Below are positions 18,885 to 28,405 of a stretch of DNA of 64,000 nt, piece by piece. The translations under genes and the position numbers were made by a program. The notes under the pieces are model-generated. The model saw nothing but the letters and a program-made list of their open reading frames with translations. It did not search any database and was not told the DNA's origin. Where the stretch lies: NCBI RefSeq assembly GCF_003325355.1, contig NZ_CP030850.1:2294001-2358000 (forward strand), read 5' to 3'. The stretch is from Runella rosea. Lineage in GTDB: Bacteria > Bacteroidota > Bacteroidia > Cytophagales > Spirosomataceae. The number at the start of each line of letters is the position of its first letter. Position 1 is the first letter of the stretch.

Positions 18885-19643
18885 TTATTTTACGGTGGTC
18901 CGTCCGTCTTTTGTTGGGTTAAGCTCCTGATTTTGTTGCCCTTTTCGTCGCAAATAATCAGCAATGGCATCGCGCATCAGATAACGAAGAATCTGAAAAC
19001 CCTGATTGTTTTTAACAATAGCCGCCATGTCACTGCTAACAGCCATGTAGTCGCTCGTGATGAGCGTATAGGTTTGTTTTAAATCCAGCGGTTTGCCGCC
19101 GATTGTGGCCTCCAGCGGTTTATTGGTCGCTTTGTCGATGACCAATTTCACGCCCGATTGGGGCTCTTTGCGCTGCGCTAAATACTCAATCACTTTCTGC
19201 ATGGTTTCGCCCGAGAGCGTGATGGCCACCAATTCGTTGTCAAAAGGCATGACTTCATACACATTGCCGAGGGTAATATTCCCAGCGGGAAAATCAGTTC
19301 TGATTCCTCCGCTGTTGGTAATAGCCACATCTACGGGTTTACCCAAGCGTTCTTGCCCCATTTCGCGCAAAATATCCGCCATTAAATTCCCTAATTCTGA
19401 CTCTGGTACTCCTTTGGAAAGCCGACGCGGCGACTTTACCAATACCGTATTCATGTTTGTTTCCAAACTGTCGCGGTAAGGCTGTAAATACGCAGCAATC
19501 TGTAGCGAAAGCGCTCCCGAGGGGGCTGAAGCAGTATCACTGACGGCGATGGGGCGCAGTTGGACGGGTTTTGCGATAAAATAACGCGTACAGGCCGTCA
19601 ACGAAGCTGCAAACAGCGCAATCAGCAGGATATTTTTTTTCAT
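18885..19643 (-). CDS. 5'-nucleotidase C-terminal domain lipoprotein
   Basis: A 252-aa lipoprotein (lipobox SLTAC, Cys at residue 18) carrying only the 5_nucleotid_C domain that normally follows the metallophosphatase domain in UshA. Motifs are ESELGNLMADILR, ITNSGGIRTDFPAGNITLGNVYEVMPF and TLITSDYMA. It precedes the catalytic-domain gene by 9 bp on the same strand. It has its own signal and start, so the arrangement is a natural two-gene form, not a broken gene. Confidence 0.9.
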   Translation of the reverse strand: MKKNILLIALFAASLTACTRYFIAKPVQLRPIAVSDTASAPSGALSLQIAAYLQPYRDSLETNMNTVLVKSPRRLSKGVPESELGNLMADILREMGQERLGKPVDVAITNSGGIRTDFPAGNITLGNVYEVMPFDNELVAITLSGETMQKVIEYLAQRKEPQSGVKLVIDKATNKPLEATIGGKPLDLKQTYTLITSDYMAVSSDMAAIVKNNQGFQILRYLMRDAIADYLRRKGQQNQELNPTKDGRTTVK

Positions 19644-19692
19644 TTTTTGGTTAGGTCAAGAATGTTGATGGCCGAAAGTTAAGAAATTCTTC

Positions 19693-20853
19693 TTAGCCTA
19701 CGACCTTTAACTCTTTTTCCAAGGCCTCCCGACTTTCGGCCACGATGCGTTCGTAATAGGCTTCGTATTGCGGTAAGATATTGGCCAAATCAAATTCTTT
19801 GGCCCTTGCCAGCGCATTTTCTTTGAAACGGGGGAGGTTTTCTTCCTGTAAAATGTACGCGGCATTTTTGACCATGTCTTCGATGTCGCCCACATTGCTC
19901 ATAAACCCAGTCACACCCTGAATATTAAGTTCGGGCAAGCCACCCGCATTTGACGTAATCAGTGGCACTTCACAGGCCATGGCTTCGAGCGCGGCCAAGC
20001 CAAAACTTTCGGTTTCGGAAGGCATCACAAACAAATCAGCCACCGACAACACCTCTTCGATAGCGTCTAAGTTGCCCAGAAAACGAACATCGTGCATCAA
20101 TTTCATCTCTTTACACATGTATTCGATTCGGCTGCGCTCGGGGCCATCGCCGACGAGCAACAACTTGGAAGGAACAATGTGACGCAGTTTGTCAAACATC
20201 AACACAATATCTTCAATGCGTTTTACTTTACGAAAATTGGACGTGTGAACGAGCAATTTTTCGTTATTAGGACAAATTGCCAGCTTGAAGTGGTCTTTTT
20301 TCTGCTTTTTAAACCGATCTAAATCAATAAAGTTAGGAATAACTTCAATTTCTTTGGTAATCGGAAATGACTCGTTGGTTGCATTTTTGAGAAATTCTGA
20401 CACTGCCGTTACACCGTCGGAAGCATTGATACTGAACGTAATCACTGGCCCAAAAGCCGCATCACGACCTACCAACGTAATGTCGGTTCCGTGGAGGGTT
20501 GTGATAAACGGAATATGAATTCCTTGTGATTTCAGTATCTGTTTTGCCAAATACGCCGACGAAGCGTGCGGAATGGCGTAATGCACGTGCAACACATCCA
20601 GTTTTTCGTCGTTTACTACATTAACCATGGCGCTCGAAAGCGCAGATTCATAAGGAGCGTATTGAAAAAGCGGATAATTGGGGATATGAACTTCGTGATA
20701 AAAGATATTTTCGCCAAAAAAATCGAGGCGGGTAGGTTGCGAATATGTGATAAAGTGGATTTCATGGCCAACCGCAGCCAGGGCTTTGCCTAACTCGGTG
20801 GCTACTACACCACTACCCCCAAAGGTGGGATAACAAACTATTCCTATTTTCAT
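19693..20853 (-). CDS. bshA: N-acetyl-alpha-D-glucosaminyl L-malate synthase (bacillithiol)
   Basis: A 386-aa GT4 glycosyltransferase starting at the ATG at 20853. It joins UDP-GlcNAc to L-malate, the first step of bacillithiol synthesis. Diagnostic blocks are KIGIVCYPTFGGSGVVATELG, HVHYAIPHASSAYLA, TTLHGTDITLVG and the donor-site region DLFVMPSETESFGLAALEAMACEVPLI (described by its E-x7-E pattern). The close match at the N-terminus to the BshA signature GGSGVVATELG separates it from other GT4 enzymes. BshB and BshC are not in the window. Confidence 0.93.
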   Translation of the reverse strand: MKIGIVCYPTFGGSGVVATELGKALAAVGHEIHFITYSQPTRLDFFGENIFYHEVHIPNYPLFQYAPYESALSSAMVNVVNDEKLDVLHVHYAIPHASSAYLAKQILKSQGIHIPFITTLHGTDITLVGRDAAFGPVITFSINASDGVTAVSEFLKNATNESFPITKEIEVIPNFIDLDRFKKQKKDHFKLAICPNNEKLLVHTSNFRKVKRIEDIVLMFDKLRHIVPSKLLLVGDGPERSRIEYMCKEMKLMHDVRFLGNLDAIEEVLSVADLFVMPSETESFGLAALEAMACEVPLITSNAGGLPELNIQGVTGFMSNVGDIEDMVKNAAYILQEENLPRFKENALARAKEFDLANILPQYEAYYERIVAESREALEKELKVVG

Positions 20854-21023
20854 TCGTAAACGGAGCGTTAGATGGACTGATTTATAATTACAACAAAAAA
20901 AATCCAACTTTTTCTCCTTAGTGCATGTAAAGATTTTGTGAACTCGCGAAACGCTTCAAAATTTTTTAGTGTTTCGTACAGAGTTGAAACCCAAATCCAT
21001 CATCCTCCATACTCCATTTCTCA

Positions 21024-21899
21024 TTGAAAAAACGACTAACCATAAAAGACGTAGTGCTTGGTTTTCTGCGGCTTATCCGCTGGCCCAATCTCCTGATTAT
21101 CGCCGTAACTCAGTACATGACGCGGATTTTTCTGGTTGGCCCAACCCAAGATTGGCGGTCGATTTTGGGCGAGGCTACTATTTTTTTTATTAGTCTTTCT
21201 ACCGTACTTATTGCAGCGGCGGGCTATATCATAAACGACTATTTTGACATAAAAATAGACCTCATCAATAAACCCGACCGGGTGATTATCGGCCGCTACC
21301 TCAAGCGTCGCGTGGCCATGGGGGCCCATCAGGTACTGAGTTTTGTGGGCTGTTTATTGGGGTTATGGGTGGGAAAATGGATTTTTTTAATCAGCGTTTT
21401 GTCCGTAACACTGCTTTGGTTTTACGCTTCATATTTTAAGAAACGCCCTTTTATCGGTAATCTTATCGTTTCTTTATTGACCGCCCTTTCGCTATTAATT
21501 TTGGCCGTTTACTATCCTCAAAATCGTAACTTAGTCCTTCTATACGCCCTTTTTGCTTTCGGAATTACGATGATTCGGGAAATCATCAAAGACATGGAAG
21601 ATGTACGGGGCGATGTATCGCACGGTTGCCGCACATTGCCCATTATTTGGGGAATTCCGCGCACCAAACTCTTTCTTTACCTTCTCATTGGTTTGTTTAT
21701 TCCTAGTCTTTTTGCGGCGGCGCATTGGCTCAACAATCCGCGCTTGGGTTGGATGTTCGTGGGCTTGGCATTACTAATCAGTTGGTTGGTATATCGCTTG
21801 GTTTATGCAGATACCAAACGGGAGTTCGGAGCGTTGAGCAGTTTATGTAAAATCATTACGTTGGTCGGAATGGTTAGTATGATATGGATAGTTTTTTAA
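21024..21899 (+). CDS. UbiA-family prenyltransferase
   Basis: A 291-aa polytopic membrane enzyme that transfers an isoprenoid chain. It has ~8 hydrophobic helices and the two Asp-rich motifs: NDYFDIKIDLINKPDR near residue 72 and DMEDVRGDVSHGCRTLP near residue 190. This second motif is typical of the geranylgeranylglycerol-phosphate synthase-like branch common in Bacteroidota. The frame opens at a TTG (21024), since no in-frame ATG precedes the first conserved helix. Its actual aromatic or glycerol acceptor is unknown. Confidence 0.87.
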   Translation: MKKRLTIKDVVLGFLRLIRWPNLLIIAVTQYMTRIFLVGPTQDWRSILGEATIFFISLSTVLIAAAGYIINDYFDIKIDLINKPDRVIIGRYLKRRVAMGAHQVLSFVGCLLGLWVGKWIFLISVLSVTLLWFYASYFKKRPFIGNLIVSLLTALSLLILAVYYPQNRNLVLLYALFAFGITMIREIIKDMEDVRGDVSHGCRTLPIIWGIPRTKLFLYLLIGLFIPSLFAAAHWLNNPRLGWMFVGLALLISWLVYRLVYADTKREFGALSSLCKIITLVGMVSMIWIVF

Positions 21900-21935
21900 A
21901 TTTGGGTTATTATTCATTTTTCCCCCAATTTTCTA

Positions 21936-22637
21936 ATGAAAAAATACGCATTGCTCAGTCTCATCTTAATCACAACTGTAATCAGTACGCGCATTCAGGC
22001 CCAAATGTGCATGGGCGTAAACATGAAAGCAGGAATGGGCTACGAAATGGTCACGTACAACGCCAAGGATAAACCTACAGGAAAAGTAGTGTACACCGTC
22101 AAAAACGTAAGCACCGAAAATGGCACCACGCTTATGTCAATGGAAATGCAAAACTTCGATGCCAAAGACAAACTTCAAGCTACCAACAATTATAAGTGTG
22201 CTTGCAAAGGCAATGAATTGATGGTAGATATGACGGCAATGATGGCGGGCCAAGAAAATCCCATGCTCAAAGATGCCAAAATGACCTTTACTTCCACCGA
22301 CCTTATTTACACCGATAATTATACCGTCGGTGCCACGCTGAAAGATGCCGAACTGAAAGGGCAAGGCGAAATGGGCGGAGGAATGATGCTTAACTACTCT
22401 ATGTCGATGAAAAATCGGAAAGTAGTGGCACAGGAAAATATCACCGTTCCAGCGGGTACTTTCAACGCCTACAAGGTAACTTCCGATATGACCGTAAGCA
22501 CCAAAACCATCATGAATATATCTTTTGATTTTCAAGTGGTCAGTTTCCGCGCCCCAAATGTGTTGTGGGATGTCCGCTCCGAAACATATCGCAAAGATAA
22601 ACTCATGGCCTACAGCCTCTTAACTAAGGTGTTTTAA
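21936..22637 (+). CDS. Secreted TapB-like/DUF3108-like protein
   Basis: A 233-aa exported protein with a signal peptide (~residues 1-22, cleavage near IQAQM). The mature part is a beta-rich domain with repeated GKVVYTVKNVSTENGTTLMS and QENITVPAGTFNAYKVTSD strands, the latter being the hallmark of TapB/DUF3108-like folds. It is rich in Met (for example the MGGGMMLNYSMSM region). It follows the UbiA gene by 36 bp. Function unknown. Confidence 0.7.
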   Translation: MKKYALLSLILITTVISTRIQAQMCMGVNMKAGMGYEMVTYNAKDKPTGKVVYTVKNVSTENGTTLMSMEMQNFDAKDKLQATNNYKCACKGNELMVDMTAMMAGQENPMLKDAKMTFTSTDLIYTDNYTVGATLKDAELKGQGEMGGGMMLNYSMSMKNRKVVAQENITVPAGTFNAYKVTSDMTVSTKTIMNISFDFQVVSFRAPNVLWDVRSETYRKDKLMAYSLLTKVF

Positions 22638-22686
22638 TAGCTAGACATTGGCGAGTTTTTGAACACGATTGTTCTACTATACTCAG

Positions 22687-22714
22687 GGTTGCCCAACGGC
22701 AACCTTTATTTTTT
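22687..22714. terminator. Terminator between the TapB-like gene and gldD
   Basis: GGTTGCC/GGCAACC stem with a CAAC-type loop followed by a T-rich tract (TTTATTTTTT) on the plus strand. It fits termination of the plus-strand transcript at its convergence with gldD. Confidence 0.8.
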
Positions 22715-23296
22715 CCATTTCAGGGTATTGAGCAGGTGCATGACATCTTTTCTGAGAAAATCAATGGCGGGCTTAAGGGAATCTTGCTTGTCGGCAACAG
22801 TAAAATAAAGCGCCCCCCGCAGGTAATGCGTGGAAGAATCCGTCGTAAAAAACTGGGTATAACTTGGCACATCTCCCGCCAAATCAAACACCACCGCCGT
22901 TTGGCCCGATTTTGTTTTGATTACCTGCTCCCTAATCCCAGTGGCCCTTACCTGATGTTTTCCCGCCAGTCGATATGCATCATTGATAAATCCCGACAAG
23001 CGCTGCGGATTGTTTTGTACAGGCTTGTACGTCAACTGAATACTAGCATTTAAGGAAGGGTACGCCACAAAAATCCAATGCGGCTCCGCCATCCGGAAGG
23101 TATCGGGCAAAATCACCGCACTTTTGGAATATTCAAACGTGTAAGGATGGTCTTCCTTCAGGGCTTGGTAGGTTTGGGGAGGCAAATCCATACGCGGGTA
23201 GCCTTTGGGCTTGGGGACATAATCGGGCGTGGAAGAATTACAGGAGGTGATTAAAAAACACATTCCCAAGACAAAACGCATTTGATTAAAATACAT
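22706..23296 (-). CDS. gldD: Gliding motility lipoprotein GldD
   Basis: A 196-aa lipoprotein of the Bacteroidota gliding/T9SS set. The start is at 23296 (or 23281), leading to the lipobox ITSC. The mature N-terminus PKPKGYPRMDLPPQTYQ is the conserved GldD signature, followed by YTFEYSKSAVI and HWIFVAYPSLNASIQLTY. It begins 4-11 bp from the birA stop codon on the same strand, so co-transcription with birA is likely. GldD is required for gliding in Flavobacterium. The presence of this gene suggests, but does not prove, gliding here. Confidence 0.92.
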   Translation of the reverse strand: MYFNQMRFVLGMCFLITSCNSSTPDYVPKPKGYPRMDLPPQTYQALKEDHPYTFEYSKSAVILPDTFRMAEPHWIFVAYPSLNASIQLTYKPVQNNPQRLSGFINDAYRLAGKHQVRATGIREQVIKTKSGQTAVVFDLAGDVPSYTQFFTTDSSTHYLRGALYFTVADKQDSLKPAIDFLRKDVMHLLNTLKWKK

Positions 23297-24044
23297 AACT
23301 GATTTCCTTAAAATCAAAATATTCAAGTTTATTATTGATTTGAACCGCCAAATGCCCCGTTTCGGCTACTCCCACAATCACCCCTTCTATCTCTTCCCCT
23401 AATCGTTGAAATAAGTGCGGCTCCTGATAACGAAAAAGATGCTGCAAATAACGTGTTTTCAGGAGGTCATACTTTCGATTACGCAATAAAAGATAGTTTT
23501 TTTCAATGGAAGTCAACAATTCGGGAAGAAGCGACTCCAATGAAAACTCCTTTCCGAGCATCAACCGCAGTGAAGTGGCCCGGCCTTCTTCAAAATCAAG
23601 CTGATTGATATTCAGGCCGATTCCAACGACTGAACTTTCCAGGCGATTTCCCTGTAATGTATTTTCAATTAAGATTCCACCTAATTTTTGATTGTTTACG
23701 TAGATGTCGTTGGGCCATTTTATTTTTAGGAGAGGCCCCATGTAAGGAAGTAAAAAATCAAAAACTCCCAGCGACACCGCAATGTTTAACCGAAACTGTT
23801 CATTTGCCATCAAAAAATGGGGGCGTAAAATCACGGATAGCGTAAAATTTTCGCCAGGCTTAGCGAGCCACTGATTACCGCGTTGGCCGCGCCCTGCCGT
23901 CTGGTAATCGGTTATGACAACCGCCCCTTCCAAGCCTTGGCCTTGGCGCAACAAATCAGCCGCTTCGTCGTTAGTCGACTGACAAGATGGCAGATAAAGT
24001 ATTTTTTTTCCAATAAACAGGGTTTTGGGCTTACTTTTGTACAA
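23286..24044 (-). CDS. birA: Biotin--[acetyl-CoA-carboxylase] ligase
   Basis: A 252-aa ligase that attaches biotin to carboxylase carrier domains. The biotinyl-AMP site appears as STNDEAADLLRQG, DYQTAGRGQRGNQWL and LKIKWPNDIYVNNQKLGGILIE split by a short gap. A C-terminal SH3-like domain follows. There is no N-terminal HTH, so it is the non-repressor type. The frame opens at TTG (24044) because no ATG lies upstream. It is divergent from rsfS. Confidence 0.92.
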   Translation of the reverse strand: MYKSKPKTLFIGKKILYLPSCQSTNDEAADLLRQGQGLEGAVVITDYQTAGRGQRGNQWLAKPGENFTLSVILRPHFLMANEQFRLNIAVSLGVFDFLLPYMGPLLKIKWPNDIYVNNQKLGGILIENTLQGNRLESSVVGIGLNINQLDFEEGRATSLRLMLGKEFSLESLLPELLTSIEKNYLLLRNRKYDLLKTRYLQHLFRYQEPHLFQRLGEEIEGVIVGVAETGHLAVQINNKLEYFDFKEISYVF

Positions 24045-24090
24045 AATTTTTTAATTTTAGAATTGAATTGATGCAATTTAAAACTTACGC

Positions 24091-24474
24091 ATGAAACAAC
24101 GCAAATCAAACATTATATCTTCAGAAGAACTGTGCCAGCTGGTTGTGAAGGGAATGCAGGAAAAGAAAGCAGTAGACATCGTAGTGATGGACCTGCGCGA
24201 AATAAAAAACTCCATTACAGACTTCTTTGTTATTTGTACCGGTAACTCCGATACCCAAGTAGACGCCATCGCCGATTCTGTCGAAGATGAAGTGCAAAAA
24301 ATCACGAACTCATTGCCTTGGCAGCGTGAAGGGCGTGAAGCCAAAGAATGGATATTGATTGATTATGTGGATGTTGTGGTCCATGTTTTCAAGAAAGAAC
24401 GTCGTGAATTCTACGGATTGGAACAACTCTGGGGTGATGCCAAAGTTACCCACGTCGAGGAGGAATTTGCCTGA
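24091..24474 (+). CDS. rsfS: Ribosome silencing factor
   Basis: A 127-aa RsfS/Iojap protein that binds L14 and keeps ribosomal subunits apart under starvation. Conserved blocks are VDIVVMDLREIKNSITDFFVICTGNSDTQVDAIADSV (core), EGREAKEWILIDYVDVVVHVF and EFYGLEQLWGDAK. A TACTTTTG -7-like box lies at 24032-24039. It precedes ftsH by ~200 bp, the usual Bacteroidota neighbourhood. Confidence 0.95.
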   Translation: MKQRKSNIISSEELCQLVVKGMQEKKAVDIVVMDLREIKNSITDFFVICTGNSDTQVDAIADSVEDEVQKITNSLPWQREGREAKEWILIDYVDVVVHVFKKERREFYGLEQLWGDAKVTHVEEEFA

Positions 24475-24672
24475 TTGAACATTAGAGATAAAAATAGTGT
24501 TTTCTCATTGTACGCAAAAAACTCAAACCTTACACGTACAATAAACCATACCTGTTTACAATAATCCATTTGTTAATTGTTTTTCGTCCCCGCAACATCA
24601 ACCCATTTTCATTGGTTTTTGACCGGCTCAACGATTAATTATTAACCATTAACCGTTAACGTTTCAATTATT

Positions 24673-26679
24673 ATGTCCGAAAACAATGGAAATCCGCTCA
24701 ACTCCAATAACCGCAATCCGCGCCGTTCCGGGTATCAGGGGTGGATTATTGCGGCATTGGTGTTAGCAATTTTGGGGATTACCTTCTTCAGTAAAAATAC
24801 TGCGGTAAGGCCGATTACCCAAAAGAAATTTGAGAAGATGGTTCAAGCACACGAAGTGCAAAATATCGTCATTGTCAATAACGAATTTGTGGAAGTAACG
24901 CTTACACCCAAAGCGCTGGAAGACCCTAAATACCGCGCTTTGTTTGCCGATAAGCCTTATTTTAGCAACGGAGGCCCCCAATTTCAGTTTGAAGTTACCT
25001 CGGCCGATAAATTTTTGGATGACTTCCAAAAACTAAAACCTGATAGCGATTCAATCGACTATGATTTTGATCGCCGCAGCGACTGGACAGGCTTTCTGAG
25101 CACTTGGGGCTTCTTGATTATCATGATTTTGGCCATGTATTTTTTGCTTGGCCGCATGACAGGCGGCGGTGGTCCGGGTGGTCAGATATTCAACATTGGT
25201 CGGTCACGTGCCACACTTTTTGATGCTGAAAACAAAGTTAAAATAACCTTTAATGATGTTGCTGGTCTGGAAGAAGCCAAAGAGGAAATCAAAGAGATTG
25301 TTGATTACCTAAAAAGCCCTGGTAAATTCACCAAATTAGGGGCAAAAATCCCGAAAGGTGCTTTATTGGTAGGCCCTCCCGGTACGGGTAAAACCCTCAT
25401 CGCAAAAGCGGTAGCGGGCGAAGCTGGCGTTCCTTTCTTCTCCCTTTCAGGGTCTGATTTTGTGGAAATGTTTGTCGGTGTGGGTGCAGCTCGTGTGCGC
25501 GATTTATTTAAGCAAGCCAAAGAAAAAGCACCTTGTATTATCTTTATTGACGAGATTGACGCCGTGGGCCGTTCACGTGGTCGGGGTGCGATGCCCGGTG
25601 CCAATGATGAGCGCGAAAATACGTTGAACTCCCTGTTGGTAGAAATGGACGGTTTCGCGACCGATTCAGGAATTATCATCATGGCGGCCACCAACCGTCC
25701 CGATGTACTTGACCCTGCGCTTTTGCGTCCTGGTCGTTTTGACCGCCAGATTTCGGTTGATAAACCCGATATCATTGGTCGTGAGGCTATTTTCAAAGTT
25801 CACTTGAAGCCTATAAAGCTTTCTCCTGATGTAGACCCTAAAAAACTGGCCGCTCAAACGCCTGGTTTTGCAGGAGCTGAAATCGCCAACGTGTGCAACG
25901 AAGCCGCCCTAATTGCGGCCCGTCGTGATCGTGAAGAAGTGACCATGCAGGACTTTCAGGATGCAATGGACCGGGTGATTGGAGGTTTGGAGAAAAAGAA
26001 CAAACTTATCTCACCTGACGAAAAGAAAATCGTAGCTTACCACGAAGCAGGCCATGCGGTAGCAGGTTGGTTCTTGGAGCACGCTGACCCATTGGTTAAA
26101 GTAACGATTGTACCGCGTGGTGTAGCGGCATTAGGATACGCTCAGTACCTACCGCGTGAGCAGTATCTATACCGTACCGAGCAACTCATGGACGAAATGT
26201 GTATGACGTTGGGGGGCCGCGCCGCCGAAGATGTCGTGTTTGGCAAGGTATCTACGGGCGCACTCAGCGACTTGGAACGCGTAACCAAATTGGCACACAG
26301 CATGGTAACGGTGTACGGTCTGAACGACAAAATCGGTAACATGTCCTACTATGATTCCAAGCAGTCTGAGTACTCTTTCAACAAGCCTTATTCGGAAGAA
26401 ACCGCTCGCATGATTGACGAAGAAATGCGAAAAATCATTGCGCAGGCCTATGACCGCTGTCATGCCTTGCTCTCTGAGCACCGCGAAGCGCTGGAAGTAA
26501 TCGCCAAAGAATTGTTGGAAAAAGAAATCCTGTTCCAAAGTGACTTAGAGCGTCTGATAGGCAAGCGGCCTTTCGAAAGAGAGACGGTATATCAAGCCTA
26601 CATGAACACTGAAAACAGCAACGATCAGGTCAAAGAAGAGAAAGAGGAAGAAGCGACCAGCGAAACCGAAGCAAAATAA
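24673..26679 (+). CDS. ftsH: ATP-dependent zinc metalloprotease FtsH
   Basis: A 668-aa membrane-anchored AAA+ protease that degrades membrane and some cytosolic proteins. Two membrane segments (near residues 22-40 and ~137-157) flank a periplasmic domain. The AAA module has Walker A GPPGTGKT, the pore loop around [15 protein letters not shown], Walker [12 protein letters not shown] and the arginine fingers in [13 protein letters not shown]. The M41 zinc site is [11 protein letters not shown]. The C-terminal tail is acidic (Glu-rich). The gap to rsfS contains short ATTAAC-type repeats near 24638-24662. Confidence 0.97.
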   Translation: MSENNGNPLNSNNRNPRRSGYQGWIIAALVLAILGITFFSKNTAVRPITQKKFEKMVQAHEVQNIVIVNNEFVEVTLTPKALEDPKYRALFADKPYFSNGGPQFQFEVTSADKFLDDFQKLKPDSDSIDYDFDRRSDWTGFLSTWGFLIIMILAMYFLLGRMTGGGGPGGQIFNIGRSRATLFDAENKVKITFNDVAGLEEAKEEIKEIVDYLKSPGKFTKLGAKIPKGALLVGPPGTGKTLIAKAVAGEAGVPFFSLSGSDFVEMFVGVGAARVRDLFKQAKEKAPCIIFIDEIDAVGRSRGRGAMPGANDERENTLNSLLVEMDGFATDSGIIIMAATNRPDVLDPALLRPGRFDRQISVDKPDIIGREAIFKVHLKPIKLSPDVDPKKLAAQTPGFAGAEIANVCNEAALIAARRDREEVTMQDFQDAMDRVIGGLEKKNKLISPDEKKIVAYHEAGHAVAGWFLEHADPLVKVTIVPRGVAALGYAQYLPREQYLYRTEQLMDEMCMTLGGRAAEDVVFGKVSTGALSDLERVTKLAHSMVTVYGLNDKIGNMSYYDSKQSEYSFNKPYSEETARMIDEEMRKIIAQAYDRCHALLSEHREALEVIAKELLEKEILFQSDLERLIGKRPFERETVYQAYMNTENSNDQVKEEKEEEATSETEAK

Positions 26680-26699
26680 GCATTTCAGTATCATACCAT

Positions 26700-26745
26700 A
26701 AAGGGTTAGAAATAGATGGGTTTTCCCTGATTTCTAACCCTTTTT
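26700..26745 (+). terminator. ftsH terminator
   Basis: A 14-bp stem built from AAAGGGTTAGAAAT and its complement around a ~17-nt loop, followed by five T. It is a strong rho-independent terminator 20 bp after the ftsH stop. Confidence 0.9.
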
Positions 26746-26796
26746 CAATTCTATTCTGACCACAAATAAACCTTCACATATAACCCCTTTCGATGT

Positions 26797-27084
26797 ATGC
26801 TTTACGTAATTCATGCCTACGATTTTACCGATGAACAAGCCCTCGAACGCCGCATGGCCGTCAGGCCCAATCACTTTGATGGCGCAAAACAGTTGAAATC
26901 TACTGGAAACTTTGTCTTAGGCGGAGCCTTATTAGACCCTGATGGAAAGATGATTGGGTCAATGATGGTGGTTGACTTTGAAGATGAAACAGGGCTCAAC
27001 CAGTGGCTTCAAAACGACCCCTACGTAACTGGCAAAGTATGGGAGAAAATAGATGTAAAACCCTTCAGAAAAGCTGATATATAG
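26797..27084 (+). CDS. YciI-like protein
   Basis: A 95-aa small protein of the YciI/YCII family (alpha-beta barrel dimer). Motifs are HAYDFTDEQALERRMAVRPNHF near the N-terminus (with the conserved His) and GAMLLDPDGKMIGSMMV-type strands, here written as LLDPDGKMIGS, then DPYVTGKVWEKIDVKPF. The role of the family is poorly known. It is a single-gene unit between two terminators. Confidence 0.85.
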   Translation: MLYVIHAYDFTDEQALERRMAVRPNHFDGAKQLKSTGNFVLGGALLDPDGKMIGSMMVVDFEDETGLNQWLQNDPYVTGKVWEKIDVKPFRKADI

Positions 27085-27093
27085 AAGCCGAAA

Positions 27094-27121
27094 AAGGCAC
27101 TGTGACGAATCGCAGTGCCTT
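27094..27121. terminator. Terminator between the YciI gene and rpsU
   Basis: Hairpin with GGCACTG/CAGTGCC arms and an ~8-nt loop, bordered by AAAA on the left and TT on the right. It can serve both the plus-strand YciI gene and the minus-strand rpsU gene, which converge here. Confidence 0.75.
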
Positions 27122-27149
27122 GATATATATGAAATGACTTTATAATCGC

Positions 27150-27344
27150 TTATAGTTCATCGCCCTCGCGCATTTTCTGCACGTAAGAGGCATGAATCAC
27201 TTGCTGACGACGTTTCACTGATTTCTTTTCGAAAGCAGAGCGTGAACGCAATTCTTTCAAAACTCCGGTCTTTTCAAATTTCTTTTTGAAACGTTTGAGT
27301 GCCTTGTCAATTGATTCGTTTTCTTTGATTTGTACGACGAGCAT
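27150..27344 (-). CDS. rpsU: 30S ribosomal protein S21
   Basis: A 64-aa basic protein of the small subunit. The start [20 protein letters not shown] is the S21 signature and is followed by a Lys/Arg-rich helix. A promoter with both boxes is visible upstream at 27381-27411. In Bacteroidota, S21 is linked to control of Shine-Dalgarno recognition, so its own regulation may matter. Confidence 0.96.
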   Translation of the reverse strand: MLVVQIKENESIDKALKRFKKKFEKTGVLKELRSRSAFEKKSVKRRQQVIHASYVQKMREGDEL

Positions 27345-27380
27345 ATGTGTTTATGTTTATATCTATTTTGAAACGGATTG

Positions 27381-27411
27381 CAAAAATAAAAGTCTGCTTC
27401 TAAAAAATCAA
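27381..27411 (-). promoter_or_regulatory. rpsU promoter (TTG-N20-TAnnTTTG)
   Basis: On the minus strand a TTG (27411-27409) is followed after 20 bp by TATTTTTG (27388-27381), a close fit to the Bacteroidota primary-sigma consensus. The start codon is at 27344, giving a leader of ~30 nt. Confidence 0.7.
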
Positions 27412-27472
27412 CTTTATTTGTGTTTTTGTTTCAGTTATTTACATTCTCCGCAAAAATACCCCTTTCCAATCC

Positions 27473-28402
27473 ATGAAGTACGCCATTATTGACCTTGGAA
27501 CCAATACTTTCCATTTGTTGATTATTGAACAAAATCCTGACGGAATTATCCCCCTATTTAAGACTCAAATCCCCGCCAAGATAGGCAAAGCAGGTATTAA
27601 TCAGGGCATTATCACCGAAGAAGCTACCCAACGCGCGTTAAATGTGCTAAGTCAATTTCGTCAAAGAATAAATGAATTTGGCGTTGAACTTTCCAACACC
27701 AAGGCCATTGGCACCAGCGCGATTCGAAACGCAAAAAATGCGAAAGAATTTTGCGCAACGGTCAAAAATGAAACAGAAATCACGATTGACATCATTTCGG
27801 GCGACCGAGAAGCGGAATTAATCTACCACGGCGTCCGACAAGGAATTGCGTTAGGCGAGAAAATATCCGTTATCATGGACATCGGCGGAGGCAGCGTTGA
27901 GTTTATCATTTGCAATGCTTCGCGTATCTTTTGGAAACAAAGTTTTGAAATAGGCGGACAGCGGTTGCTGGAGCAATTTGTGCTTACTGACCCCATATCG
28001 CCGTCGGCAATTCGACGAATGAATGATTATTTTCAAGAACAGCTTTTACCGCTGGTCAATGCCGCTCACCAATACGCCCCCCAAACGCTGGTCGGCTCCT
28101 CAGGTTCATTTGATACGTTGGTTGACATGGATTTTATGCACCGACTGGGCCATTTACCCAATCCATCACAAACAGGTTTTGAAATTGCAACGGAAGAATT
28201 CTACCGCGCTTACCATCTCCTCACTACCCAGAGCCACCATGATCGCATGACCATTCCGGGTATGATTGAGTTACGGGTGGATATGATTGTACCCGGTGTG
28301 GTGCTGATTGACCATGTTTTACGAAGTTTGAATATTCAACAGATTCGTTCTTCGACCTATGCGTTGAAAGAAGGAATTATGGCTTGGGTTGTGTCAGCAT
28401 AA
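27473..28402 (+). CDS. Ppx/GppA-family phosphatase
   Basis: A 309-aa member of the ASKHA exopolyphosphatase/pppGpp phosphatase family, consisting of the two-lobed N-terminal module only. Nucleotide/phosphate motifs are AIIDLGTNTFHLLI (phosphate 1), ISGDREAELIYHG, VIMDIGGGSVEFII (phosphate 2) and LVGSSGSFDTLVDM. The C-terminal HD-like domain of long Ppx proteins is absent. It converges with the amidohydrolase gene, with stop codons 3 bp apart. Confidence 0.92.
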   Translation: MKYAIIDLGTNTFHLLIIEQNPDGIIPLFKTQIPAKIGKAGINQGIITEEATQRALNVLSQFRQRINEFGVELSNTKAIGTSAIRNAKNAKEFCATVKNETEITIDIISGDREAELIYHGVRQGIALGEKISVIMDIGGGSVEFIICNASRIFWKQSFEIGGQRLLEQFVLTDPISPSAIRRMNDYFQEQLLPLVNAAHQYAPQTLVGSSGSFDTLVDMDFMHRLGHLPNPSQTGFEIATEEFYRAYHLLTTQSHHDRMTIPGMIELRVDMIVPGVVLIDHVLRSLNIQQIRSSTYALKEGIMAWVVSA

Positions 28403-28405
28403 TCA

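Noticed and set aside
17955-19643. Broken UshA gene
   Set aside because: Both parts have their own starts and export signals, and the order is reversed relative to a simple internal break.
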